Assembly: GCA_022825665.1 (NCBI GenBank)
Contig: JAJDWI010000006.1
Span: forward strand, 44,853 to 108,852
Length of the DNA: 64,000 nt
Reading direction: 5' to 3'
DNA from: Candidatus Poribacteria bacterium
GTDB lineage: Bacteria > Poribacteria > WGA-4E > WGA-3G
Shown in pieces: positions 35,466-43,950 of the stretch. Below the pieces are notes generated by a model. That model was not told where the DNA came from. It saw nothing but the letters and a program-made list of their open reading frames with translations, and searched no databases. How positions within the stretch are numbered: the stretch's first letter is position 1; each line of letters begins with the position of its first letter. Both the position numbers and the translations under genes were made by a program.

Positions 35466-36482
35466 CTATAATCTTTCCTCCAAAAACGCAATCCCTGGTT
35501 CCAAATCAATTTCATGTTCTCCTTGAAAATGATCTAATACCAACTGATCGCTTTTCCCGCAGGCAGTGTATATCTTTTTCAAATGTTCAAATGCTGCTAA
35601 TGCATCGGCTTCAATAAAGCATCTGTCATCGGAACCGATTTGTACCATACATGCACGCGGTGCTATAAGTCCTGCAACGTCTGAAATATCTCCGGCAGCA
35701 CGTAATCCAAACATGAACTGTGAACCGCACGTATTCCCCCGTCCACGGTCACCCAACGCATCCGTCAGTGTGCTTAGATAACAGACAATAACAGCAGCCT
35801 TTACTCGTCTATCAAATGCAGATATATAAGTTGTCATCGTCCCACCAAACGAACATCCCATACATCCCAAACGGTTACCATCCACTTCAGGACGGGACTG
35901 AAGATAATCCAAGCAACGTTGACCATCTGATATGTTAAGTTGCAACAGTTGATAACCAAAATATCCAAATGCAAAATAAGCAATGTTACATCCATCTCTT
36001 CCTGGACGTCGTGCCCACTCATCCCTGTCTAAACGTTCTCCAAAGCAACGCCAATCTGGTGCCATTGTAACAAACCCACGTTTTGCCAATTCCACGGCAT
36101 ACTGTTTCTGATAGTCGTCCACGATACCGACTGCACCATCTTTGCCAACACCATGTCCATGTGCACATAGTACTGCTGGTGCAGGATTGTCCTCACTTGC
36201 ACTGTCAGGAATTAGGACATACGCAGGAATTGATGAGAATGCATCCGGATTGAATATAATCTTTTCGCGTGTATATCCATCTTGATGGACCTGTTCTACA
36301 GTTTCTACCTTCAACGGTATAGGATCTGGTTTTGGACCTAAATATCGGACGAGATTACGTCTGAATTTTCTTCGCCACTCCCTATAATCCTTCAAAGTAG
36401 TTCCGTCGAAGTGAAATGTGGGTGATGAATTAAGTAGGTGTTGAACGCTCTGTTCTACTGTTAAGAATCTCTTTTCTGCCAT
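35466..36482 (-). CDS. Alpha/beta hydrolase, dienelactone hydrolase/acetyl esterase-like
   Basis: A 338-residue serine hydrolase. The nucleophile elbow is GCSFGGT with Ser211, and an upstream CAHGHGVGKDG forms the oxyanion strand. His in DHFQGEHEID near the end is the likely catalytic His. The middle keeps the MAPDWRCFGER segment seen in large esterases annotated as acetyl xylan esterase-like. No signal peptide. It is convergent with lysA, 4 bases away, with no room for a separate terminator. Ester deacylation of a carbohydrate is a reasonable guess. Confidence 0.8.
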   Translation of the reverse strand: MAEKRFLTVEQSVQHLLNSSPTFHFDGTTLKDYREWRRKFRRNLVRYLGPKPDPIPLKVETVEQVHQDGYTREKIIFNPDAFSSIPAYVLIPDSASEDNPAPAVLCAHGHGVGKDGAVGIVDDYQKQYAVELAKRGFVTMAPDWRCFGERLDRDEWARRPGRDGCNIAYFAFGYFGYQLLQLNISDGQRCLDYLQSRPEVDGNRLGCMGCSFGGTMTTYISAFDRRVKAAVIVCYLSTLTDALGDRGRGNTCGSQFMFGLRAAGDISDVAGLIAPRACMVQIGSDDRCFIEADALAAFEHLKKIYTACGKSDQLVLDHFQGEHEIDLEPGIAFLEERL

Positions 36483-36541
36483 AAGTTGTGTCTCCCCTTT
36501 ATGGAGATATAGAAAATTACATACACTTTAACCCAGCGGTA

Positions 36542-36563
36542 GGCGAGGTTTCCTAACCTCGCC
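36542..36563. repeat. Perfect hairpin GGCGAGGTT-TCCT-AACCTCGCC
   Basis: A 9-bp perfect stem with a 4-base loop, flanked by GCGGTA and GTTGC. It is the same design as the AGGA-loop hairpins at 8406 and 15023 read on the other strand. It lies in the 158-base gap between two leftward genes and may end or stabilise the upstream transcript. Confidence 0.55.
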
Positions 36564-36640
36564 GTTGCATAGTGTCAGTGCGATTCTAATACTCACCATA
36601 ACTGCAATATCAATGTCGAGTTACCAAATAATCTGATAAA

Positions 36641-38533
36641 TTACCACGGCTGCTGATATGATGGGTCATTCACAAAACGTTCCATTCCTACCTGCAACTC
36701 AATATGTGAGTTAGGCGGCAGATGAACCTGAAGATATGTTCCGTTTACCTCAACAGAGTTCTCACCATTACCATCTGTAGCGTTTGCTGTAGTGAAATTG
36801 TGTTCTCCCATTGATCCTGTTTGGATAATGACATCGCGTGCTTCAGTGGTATTTAGATTGACCAATTCCAATTCGGTAGTGTCATCAGTTAGTTTAGTAA
36901 CCAATGCAGCAACATCCGCAGGAAGACCTGGTCGTTTCTGTTGAGGATCATAGTGTCTCACTCGTGTTACAAGTAATCCACCATTATAGTGTGGTAAAGG
37001 ACCACCGCATGTGAGTTCAACCAAACCTTCGCATGTAACCGGGTTCCGTCTTTGGAAATATGCATCTCCGTATCCCGCTGGATCTTCCTCGTCATTTTCC
37101 ATGAAGTTAAGCCGTTGTTCCACCTGTGATAAGTTATGATTGAGGATTGATTCAGGATATTCGGGAAAATCACCTCTCATATATGCCAACCAACCCCCAT
37201 CACGTCCACCTTGATCTTTCGTGTGATGCCATGCGTTGATGTCAAATTTAGAACCTACCTTCCTCGCAATCTGGACTGCACGATCTTGGTCTTCAGATGC
37301 CATAGACATAGCCCACAGATGTGCCACATCAGACGGATGCATCGGCATGAATTCAAACCAACCATCAATCTGCAAAGCAGTGCCATCGTCGTTCTTAATC
37401 GGATACTGAAGCCATGGTCCAGGAACATAATTCCCCATGCCAGGATCTCCATGCTTTTGCGGTACATAGAGTTGCTCGTTATGCTCTATACCGTGTTGAA
37501 TTAGGACATCAATCTGTGAACGTGGGAAGTCCATGTATGTCAAATCTCTGTGAAGGAGGGCAGCATTCTGACCAGCAACGCTAACAGCCTGTCCAACGCT
37601 ATGCCACCCGTGGGGCCAACTCCATCCATAACGTGAACCATACCACTTACCCTCCATGTGTTCACCGATTATACCCGATAATCCAACGTTATCGGGAACA
37701 ATGCCATCATTTTCCTCTGTCCGCGCTATCCACGCATCAACATATTCTTTAACCCACACCTTGTATTTTTCATCACCAGTCAGCATATAGGCATTAGCAG
37801 CAAGCGTCGTTGCAGCGAGATTACCGACAGCATCTCCTTTACCTTGACGTTCATAGATTACCCGTCCCATCAGATCTCTCAAGTCATCACTTTCAAGTAT
37901 AGTTTCACGATCTGGGCAGCCCGGTACATCAATAAAAGGCAAATTGTAACCATTTGGTGGATAAAAGGATTCCCTTTCAAGAATCCAAAATGCCGGTCCT
38001 TTACTGCCGTTCATTACACACTTGATGATTTTATGTTCTGGGTCGTAATTAAGTGCATCTGGATCTTCGTTCATAAAGAATCCGGCGAACCTTTGTGCAC
38101 GATCAATGTTCTTTGCATTTGACGGATCCGCCATACAGAGCATATAGAACAGGTAGTTACCTTCACTCTGGTGAAACCAGTCATAACCCGGTTGATACTC
38201 CTTAAAGACCATAGGATAGTCGTGTCCTGAACCGTATCGCGTCATGTCCTTCGTAATAACCTCAAATTCGTTATGCGAATCTACCAAGAACTGTGCATCT
38301 CCACCGAGCATATAGAATAGGGGCCAATTATGGAAACTCTCATAAGCATCATCTAATCCATCAAAACTTTGAAATTCGGGATGGTTTGGCCAATACAACG
38401 TTCCATCTGGACGGGTGTATTTCTTCAAGACTTTCGGTGCTGCATCGTTGATGTTATCAATTAGTTTACGTTCAAGTACTGCCCATTCTGGTGGTGTCTG
38501 AATTTGTGAATTCGCTTCAATCGTTGGGAACAT
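36641..38533 (-). CDS. Large uncharacterised protein, probably six-hairpin glycosidase-like
   Basis: A 630-residue cytoplasmic protein (no signal peptide) that I cannot place in a named family. Repeated helical hairpins with many aromatic and acidic residues (WPNHPEFQSFDGLDDAYESFHNWPL, YDWFHQSEGNYLFYMLCMADP, YGWSWPHGWHSVGQAV) look like an (alpha/alpha)6 barrel. A C-terminal beta domain, from about residue 530 (DTTELELVNLNTTEARDV), resembles the sandwich attached to such hydrolases. ATG 38533 has AAGGAG upstream and is preferred over longer starts. It has its own promoter at 38587-38617. Action on a glycan is inferred from shape only. Confidence 0.6.
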   Translation of the reverse strand: MFPTIEANSQIQTPPEWAVLERKLIDNINDAAPKVLKKYTRPDGTLYWPNHPEFQSFDGLDDAYESFHNWPLFYMLGGDAQFLVDSHNEFEVITKDMTRYGSGHDYPMVFKEYQPGYDWFHQSEGNYLFYMLCMADPSNAKNIDRAQRFAGFFMNEDPDALNYDPEHKIIKCVMNGSKGPAFWILERESFYPPNGYNLPFIDVPGCPDRETILESDDLRDLMGRVIYERQGKGDAVGNLAATTLAANAYMLTGDEKYKVWVKEYVDAWIARTEENDGIVPDNVGLSGIIGEHMEGKWYGSRYGWSWPHGWHSVGQAVSVAGQNAALLHRDLTYMDFPRSQIDVLIQHGIEHNEQLYVPQKHGDPGMGNYVPGPWLQYPIKNDDGTALQIDGWFEFMPMHPSDVAHLWAMSMASEDQDRAVQIARKVGSKFDINAWHHTKDQGGRDGGWLAYMRGDFPEYPESILNHNLSQVEQRLNFMENDEEDPAGYGDAYFQRRNPVTCEGLVELTCGGPLPHYNGGLLVTRVRHYDPQQKRPGLPADVAALVTKLTDDTTELELVNLNTTEARDVIIQTGSMGEHNFTTANATDGNGENSVEVNGTYLQVHLPPNSHIELQVGMERFVNDPSYQQPW

Positions 38534-38586
38534 GACAAATCTCCTTTGATATTGAAGGTGAATGTTTGGACTTTGGAAGTTGTTGC

Positions 38587-38617
38587 AGTATAGCACAATT
38601 TTGTGAATTTGTGTCAA
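38587..38617 (-). promoter_or_regulatory. Promoter of the barrel-protein gene
   Basis: On the minus strand TTGACA (38617-38612) and TATACT (38592-38587) are 19 bases apart, with TG before the -10 hexamer as in extended -10 promoters. It lies 54 bases before the ATG. Confidence 0.6.
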
Positions 38618-38637
38618 TTTTGCATTTTAGAAACCAG

Positions 38638-38666
38638 TTGAAATGTGAGGTGTGTTGTGCTATACT
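38638..38666 (+). promoter_or_regulatory. Promoter of the PIN toxin-like gene
   Basis: TTGAAA (38638-38643) and TATACT (38661-38666) with a 17-base spacer. The 13 bases TTGTGCTATACTG around this -10 are an exact inverted copy of those around the divergent -10 at 38587-38592. Confidence 0.65.
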
Positions 38667-38744
38667 GATATATAGGGAGAGAATAGAAATTAGAGGACAA
38701 AAACCATCTCTTAAATTAAATTTGGACGGAGTTTGTATACAAGT

Positions 38745-39236
38745 GTGCAAACCGATTCTCGACCTTTGAAAATTTATCTTGATAACTGCTGCTTGAGTCG
38801 GCTTTCTGATCCACCATCTCAAACCAGGCTTATTGCAGAGATTAAAGCTATTAAGCAAATTTTGTTTCATATTCTAAGGTCGCAATGGCATTGGATTTCC
38901 AGCACGGTTTTGGTTGATGAAGTTGAACGGAACCAGGATTTGGAAAAACGCATTCAAGCCAAAACTTGGGTAAGTCTCGCACATCAGAGTATTTCTGTTG
39001 GGGCGAGTGAAATATCAAGAGGAAAACAACTTGAGGAACTGGGTTTTAAGGAGTATGATGCTTTACATATTGCTTGTGCTGAAAGTGGTGAGGTAGATAT
39101 CTTTCTAACAACTGATGACAGACTACTTAGGAAAGCCAAAAGGAATCAGTCACGGCTTTATATTCAGGTTGATAATCCGGTTACATGGTTAGAGGAGGTA
39201 AAAGGAAGTGGATATTTTAAAGATGACCGATCTTGA
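38745..39236 (+). CDS. PIN-domain ribonuclease, VapC-like
   Basis: A 163-residue PIN-fold RNase, probably the toxin of a toxin-antitoxin module. Acidic residues of the metal site are in KIYLDNCCLSRL, VDEVERN, FKEYDALHIACA and LTTDDRLLRKA, in the order of the family. The start is uncertain: GTG 38745 is chosen because an upstream TTG at 38733 is too close to GGACGGAG. It overlaps the following gene by 29 bases, which indicates a coupled pair, although here the putative partner is downstream rather than upstream. Confidence 0.78.
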   Translation: MQTDSRPLKIYLDNCCLSRLSDPPSQTRLIAEIKAIKQILFHILRSQWHWISSTVLVDEVERNQDLEKRIQAKTWVSLAHQSISVGASEISRGKQLEELGFKEYDALHIACAESGEVDIFLTTDDRLLRKAKRNQSRLYIQVDNPVTWLEEVKGSGYFKDDRS

Positions 39237-39636
39237 AATCTATGAGCTTGGAATTAAAGAACTTATAGAACAAATTGGACCCGCAAATACCGAGCGATTT
39301 CTCCGACAGTGTAAACCGAACAAATATGATTATTCTGTTGAACGGCATAAATTGTTGGCAGACCAGTCTGATATTGACACGATTGTGAAGCGGATCCAAA
39401 AGAGAGAAACTGAGCGAAAAGAAGAAGAACACATCAAAACTGAAAGAATTGCCGCATGGCGTAAAGGGATATTGGAACTTACTGATATCGAAATTTATGA
39501 ACTTGCTTTTAAAATCCTCGTGGACAAACTGCAGGTGTATGGATCTATTGGATTCTTACAGCAGCATTTCAAAAACCTTAATATTGATGATCAACTTTTT
39601 GATCTACGGCAACAGTCTCGGATAGAAAATCATTGA
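39208..39636 (+). CDS. Partner of PIN toxin, two-repeat hypothetical protein
   Basis: A 142-residue protein made of two similar units, roughly residues 6-36 and 90-120, each starting TD-x-EIYEL and ending in FL-x-Q. They are joined by a charged Lys/Glu-rich helix. I recall single-unit relatives beside PIN genes in other bacteria but cannot confirm it here. GTG 39208 is preferred, with GAGGAGG 9 bases upstream; ATG 39223 is the alternative. Overlap with the PIN gene and small acidic/basic helical make-up suggest an antitoxin. That role is an inference. Confidence 0.55.
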   Translation: MDILKMTDLEIYELGIKELIEQIGPANTERFLRQCKPNKYDYSVERHKLLADQSDIDTIVKRIQKRETERKEEEHIKTERIAAWRKGILELTDIEIYELAFKILVDKLQVYGSIGFLQQHFKNLNIDDQLFDLRQQSRIENH

Positions 39637-39746
39637 TGTTCTGTAGATCCTTAAAATAGACGAATATTGACAAAGCCATCAAAGATCATAATAAAGCAAT
39701 AGAACTAAATATTCAAGATGCGGATGCATATTATACTCGTGGAAAG

Positions 39747-40121
39747 TTGTACGACGAGGATGGCGAGTATGAAAAGGCAATCTCGGACTTTGGCATGGTA
39801 ATAGAACTAAATCCAGAACATGCTGATGCTTGGGGTTTTCGCGCCACTCTTTATAGTGAACAAGGCAACTATGATAAAGCAATTCAGGGGTTTAGTAAGG
39901 AAATAGAACTTCGACCGTATGATGCTGAGACCTTCTATGAACGTGGGAAAATATATGTGAAAATAGGTGAGTATGATAAAGCCATTGCAGACTTTACTGA
40001 GGCAGTAAACCTAAGTCCAAACTTTAAGGAGGTTTATTTTGAGTGCGCTATGGCTTACTTCCGACTGGATAATTTGGAGAAGGCAATTGAAGACCTTGAT
40101 AAGATCACAGAGTTGAAATAG
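39747..40121 (+). CDS. Tetratricopeptide-repeat protein, 5'-truncated remnant
   Basis: Codes three and a half TPR units (GEYEKAISDFGMVIELNPEHADAW, GNYDKAIQGFSKEIELRP and GEYDKAIADFTEAVNLSP), i.e. a protein-protein interaction superhelix. The same frame is already open and TPR-like from 39660 (NIDKAIKDHNKAIELN), but no ATG/GTG precedes and a stop lies at 39657. The start of the original protein is therefore missing, and TTG 39747 is only the first usable codon. There is no ribosome-binding site. Probably a decayed copy of a longer TPR gene. Confidence 0.5.
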   Translation: MYDEDGEYEKAISDFGMVIELNPEHADAWGFRATLYSEQGNYDKAIQGFSKEIELRPYDAETFYERGKIYVKIGEYDKAIADFTEAVNLSPNFKEVYFECAMAYFRLDNLEKAIEDLDKITELK

Positions 40122-40339
40122 GATACTATGTAAATCAATATCACCAGAATCACTATTGATATACCTGAGAGATATGTAAGTAACAATTCTATTCAAGTGC
40201 AAGTTGCATTTTGAAAATATCTAATCGTAACAGATATACTCGCTGAGACGTTTAAAAAGTATGTGAATTTCTACAGTAATCTAAAAATAAAATCCAAACA
40301 TAACGGTAAATATATCCAACCTATACGGAATCCAAATAC

Positions 40340-41653
40340 ATGTCCCCAAATGAAATTATTGAATTGTTTAAACAGAAACCCATTGACAAGGATTGGTCGT
40401 TCAGTGAATATAAACCATCAGACACGGGAAAATGGACGCATGGTTATCATCGTTACCCCGCCAAGTTTATACCTCAACTTGTTGAAAAGTTAATGGATAC
40501 ATACATTACAGATAGAACAGCCAGTATAAACGATCCATTTATGGGGTGTGGTACGACCATTGTTAGTGCAGTATCGCGCGGATTTTACGCTAGTGGAACT
40601 GACATCAATAAAATTGCTTTTTTGATGACTGATGTTAAGGCAAAACCAATCTGTCCTGACTATTTAAAAAGAAAGGTTAATCAATTTCTATCACAGATTT
40701 GTCCACTTGAAAAAGACTATGAGTTAATTAGTAGGGCACATATAGAGCCTTACATTCCTGAAAGACATTTGGAAAAAATAGACTATTGGTTTGAAGAATC
40801 AGTACGGGACGAACTTGGCAGAATATTAACTGTAATAAATGAAAAAGAGGAATCTGTAGTAAAGTTTTTTCTCCTTGTAGCGTTTAGTCATGTCCTTAAA
40901 ACGTGTTCAATTTGGAGTCTTGCGAGTACTAAACCAACACGTGATTTAAATAAAAGAACTACACTTCCTTATGATGCTATCAAAAGACACCTTTTTAAAA
41001 TGTTAAAAGGAAATGCATATTTTTATGATGTGGTTCCCTCTCAGGTAAAAGACGACACAGATAGTTACCTAAAGCTCCGATTAGGTTGTGCTAAAGATCA
41101 ACCTGTTGAAGATAACAGTGTCGATCTAATTGTAAGTTCAAGTCCCTATGTAACAAGTTACGAATATGCCGATTTACATCAACTTTCTACGATCTGGTTA
41201 GATTTAGCTGGAGACCTAAAAGAGTATAGAAAAGAGTTTATCGGCACCTCCTATAAGAATTACTATGACAAATCCTTAAAGAGTCATATAGCATTCAAGA
41301 TTGTAGAAGAAATGGAAGGAAAAAATAAGAAAAAAGCAAAAGAAATTGAAGCATTTTATATTGACATGCAGGAGGTATTTAACGAAAGTTATAGAATTTT
41401 AAAACCTGGTGGTAGGTGTTGCTATGTCATTGGCAACACTAAGTTACGGGGTGTTGATATTCTTAATGCCGAAGCATTCGTAGATTCTTTACAACACTCA
41501 GGCTTTAAATTTGACAAGTTAATTAAACGAGAAATTCCGTTGAAGATACTTCCACAGACAAGAGACGAAAAAACTGGACGATTTGCCAGCAAGGATAATG
41601 CGGATTCTCAAGCGTATCCAACTGAATATATTGTTGTCGGATTAAAGGAGTAG
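40340..41653 (+). CDS. Type II DNA methyltransferase of a restriction-modification locus
   Basis: A 437-residue S-adenosylmethionine-dependent DNA methylase. YHRYPAKFIPQLVEKLM precedes motif I NDPFMGCGTTIVSAV (about residue 55), and motif IV is SSSPYVTSYEYADL near residue 260. An SSPY-type motif IV is typical of N4-cytosine enzymes. Two BsaWI-like endonuclease genes follow after 6 and 10 bases, so this is the modification part of the system. No controller protein gene is seen. The region is visibly more AT-rich than the iol genes behind it, which fits acquisition by transfer. Confidence 0.88.
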   Translation: MSPNEIIELFKQKPIDKDWSFSEYKPSDTGKWTHGYHRYPAKFIPQLVEKLMDTYITDRTASINDPFMGCGTTIVSAVSRGFYASGTDINKIAFLMTDVKAKPICPDYLKRKVNQFLSQICPLEKDYELISRAHIEPYIPERHLEKIDYWFEESVRDELGRILTVINEKEESVVKFFLLVAFSHVLKTCSIWSLASTKPTRDLNKRTTLPYDAIKRHLFKMLKGNAYFYDVVPSQVKDDTDSYLKLRLGCAKDQPVEDNSVDLIVSSSPYVTSYEYADLHQLSTIWLDLAGDLKEYRKEFIGTSYKNYYDKSLKSHIAFKIVEEMEGKNKKKAKEIEAFYIDMQEVFNESYRILKPGGRCCYVIGNTKLRGVDILNAEAFVDSLQHSGFKFDKLIKREIPLKILPQTRDEKTGRFASKDNADSQAYPTEYIVVGLKE

Positions 41654-41659
41654 ATAATT

Positions 41660-42346
41660 ATGAAGTTTGAAGATTTGAAACAAATGTACAGTGATACACT
41701 ATTGGTAGATGGTGAGGAAGCATACAAATCAGTCTCTCAAATTTTGCAAGATGCGAAGGAACACCATAAGCAAGATTTTTTGAGAGAGAAACCCGATGGA
41801 GACCATGAGCAGAGTTGGCGGGCTTTTAAGGGAAAAAACTTTGAGAAACTTATTCAACATATCATCACAGAATCCATTGAAGCTCTTGGTATGAAGGTGA
41901 TCAATGGTAATAAATTAGAACGAAGTAATAATCTACCTTATGAATTGCGTATAGTTAAACGAAATTTAGCTATTGACTATGGAGAATTCGGTTTACATCT
42001 ACCCGATGTTGATATTGTAGTCTACAATCCAAAAGACCAGAGAGTAATTGCGGTAATTTCAAGTAAAGTAACGCTACGTGAACGGATTGCCCAAACAGGA
42101 TATTGGAAACTCAAATTATTGGCAGATGAAACTACAGAGCATATTAGAGTTTACTTTATCACACCTGACGAAGACGGCACTTTGACGACTACGTATCTTC
42201 CAAAGAAAGGACGTGCCATTGTAGAAATTGATCTTGATGGCACTTATGTACTAACGGAAGCGGATATAGAAGAAAGCGATAAGGTAAAACTTTTTGAGCA
42301 TTTCATTGAGGATTTCAAACAGTTGATAGAAGAAAACCAAGCTTGA
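41660..42346 (+). CDS. BsaWI-like type II restriction endonuclease, copy 1
   Basis: A 228-residue protein resembling the BsaWI restriction endonuclease family, whose founding enzyme cleaves W/CCGGW. A helical N-terminus leads to SWRAFKGKNFEKLIQHII. The PD-(D/E)XK-type site reads LPDVDIVVYNP, then VIAVISSKVTLRERIAQTGYW, where Asp, Lys and the Arg-Glu-Arg segment are the likely catalytic and target-contact residues of the CCGG-cutter group. It follows the methylase by 6 bases. The family name is from memory of motif patterns, so specificity is unproven. A close paralogue follows directly. Confidence 0.72.
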   Translation: MKFEDLKQMYSDTLLVDGEEAYKSVSQILQDAKEHHKQDFLREKPDGDHEQSWRAFKGKNFEKLIQHIITESIEALGMKVINGNKLERSNNLPYELRIVKRNLAIDYGEFGLHLPDVDIVVYNPKDQRVIAVISSKVTLRERIAQTGYWKLKLLADETTEHIRVYFITPDEDGTLTTTYLPKKGRAIVEIDLDGTYVLTEADIEESDKVKLFEHFIEDFKQLIEENQA

Positions 42347-42356
42347 GGGTTTTACA

Positions 42357-43046
42357 ATGAGTAAGTATAACGTTGATGATGTGATAAATATGTATAAAGA
42401 TGTGCAACGCACTAAAGGAAAAGAAGCATACAGATACGTTTCTGAAGTCTTTGAAAAAATTGAAGGACCCTACAAAGAAGATTATTTGAAACGAAAGCAA
42501 GGAAAAAGTGCTAGCCAAAGTTGGATTAGATTTAAGGGAAACGCTTTTGAGCAACTGCTCCAATATATTATTACGGATTCAATTGAAGAACTCGGATTGA
42601 AGGTGGTCAACGGCAATAAATTACGAAGTGCCCAGTTATCAACAGAATTAGAAGCAATTAAGGATAACGTGATAATTAATTATAGTGAATTCGAGCCACT
42701 TTTACCTGATGCTGATATTATTATTTATAACCCTGAAAATTCAGCAATTATTGCTGTTCTCTCAAGTAAAATCTCTTTGAGAGAACGCATTACTCATACA
42801 GGGTATTGGAAGTTAAAATTCTTGGAAAGTCAAAGGACAGAACACATTAGACTTTATCTAATTACGCTTGATAAGGACAAACACCTGACGAGAAGGGAAC
42901 GTCCGAACAAACAACGAGTCATTGCTGAAATTGACCTTGATGGCACCTACGTCCTAACAAAAGAAAATCTTGAAGAAAGCGAGAATGTCAAGCTTTTTGA
43001 ACATTTCATTGAAGACTTAAAGAAAGTCATAGAAGAAAACCGATAA
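42357..43046 (+). CDS. BsaWI-like type II restriction endonuclease, copy 2
   Basis: A 229-residue paralogue of the preceding gene, clearly related along its whole length (roughly half the residues identical by eye). It keeps SWIRFKGNAFEQLLQYII, LPDADIIIYNP, AVLSSKISLRERITHTGYWKLKF and the end IDLDGTYVL...NVKLFEHFIEDLKK. The presumed active-site Asp, Lys and Arg/Glu residues are intact in both copies, so neither looks like a dead duplicate. They may form a heteromer or cut different variants of one site. The iolE-like gene begins 4 bases after its stop. Confidence 0.7.
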   Translation: MSKYNVDDVINMYKDVQRTKGKEAYRYVSEVFEKIEGPYKEDYLKRKQGKSASQSWIRFKGNAFEQLLQYIITDSIEELGLKVVNGNKLRSAQLSTELEAIKDNVIINYSEFEPLLPDADIIIYNPENSAIIAVLSSKISLRERITHTGYWKLKFLESQRTEHIRLYLITLDKDKHLTRRERPNKQRVIAEIDLDGTYVLTKENLEESENVKLFEHFIEDLKKVIEENR

Positions 43047-43050
43047 CTCC

Positions 43051-43950
43051 ATGAAAATAGCAAATGCCCCATGCTCTTGGGGAGTCCTTGAATTCGACCT
43101 ACAAGGCAAATCCCCTGACTACACACAAGTATTAGACGAAATGCACGCTATCGGTTATAGCGGCACTGAACTTGGAGATTGGGGCTTCATGCCGATTGAC
43201 CCCGCTAAACTCCGAGACGAACTTGCAGCACGCGAGTTAACGATGTTAGGTGCATTCGTCCCTGTTGCACTTGCAGATGCAGAGTCACACGCAGCAGGTG
43301 AGAAGTCTGCATTACAACATGCGCGTTTGTTGGCAGATGTTGGTGGTGACACGCCATTCATTGTGCTTGCAGATGACAACGGTACTATCCCACAACGCAC
43401 ATATAATGCAGGACGTATCCGTCCAGAACACGCCTTAACACAAGAGCAGTGGGATACTTTTGTAGATGGAGTTGATCATATCGCACAATCGGTACGAGAT
43501 AACACAGGACTCCGCACCGTATTTCACCATCACTGTGCAGGATATATAGAAACACCATTGGAAGTGGACACGTTAATGCAACGCACCAATCCAAATCTGG
43601 TCGGTTTGTGTTTTGATACAGGACATTACCGATTCGGTGGTGGTGAACCACTTGACATATTTGAACAGCACACTGACCGGATATGGCACGTGCATTTCAA
43701 GGATTGTCATCCTGAAATTGCTGCTTGTTCTCGTAAAGACAGATGGGATTATTTTCAGTCAGTTGGCAAAGGTGTTTTTTGCGAATTGGGTCAGGGAGAT
43801 GTTAACTTTCCAGCATTTGTAGCGGAGTTGGAAAATATGGAATACGATGGATGGATAGTCGTTGAACAGGATGTTCTACCGGGAATGGGTAGTCCTTATG
43901 AGAGTGCAGAACGCAATTTTCAATATCTAAACACAATTGTAGCAAAATGA
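43051..43950 (+). CDS. iolE: Inosose dehydratase-like TIM-barrel protein
   Basis: A 299-residue xylose-isomerase-like barrel. The opening NAPCSWG and the following GTELGDWGF are the hallmarks of IolE (2-keto-myo-inositol dehydratase). Metal ligands are visible in VFHHHCAGYIE, CFDTGHYRFGG, WHVHFKDC and VVEQD. It would remove water from scyllo-inosose in myo-inositol breakdown. It overlaps the IolG-like gene by four bases (ATGA), so the two steps are cotranslated. Other iol genes are not in the window. A general sugar-phosphate isomerase/epimerase is the alternative. Confidence 0.72.
   Translation: MKIANAPCSWGVLEFDLQGKSPDYTQVLDEMHAIGYSGTELGDWGFMPIDPAKLRDELAARELTMLGAFVPVALADAESHAAGEKSALQHARLLADVGGDTPFIVLADDNGTIPQRTYNAGRIRPEHALTQEQWDTFVDGVDHIAQSVRDNTGLRTVFHHHCAGYIETPLEVDTLMQRTNPNLVGLCFDTGHYRFGGGEPLDIFEQHTDRIWHVHFKDCHPEIAACSRKDRWDYFQSVGKGVFCELGQGDVNFPAFVAELENMEYDGWIVVEQDVLPGMGSPYESAERNFQYLNTIVAK

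Noticed and set aside
40122..40339. Antitoxin-like or controller gene upstream of the methylase
   Set aside because: A short stretch reads like ITIDIPERY, but stops interrupt every frame within about 25 codons and no start with a binding site was found.
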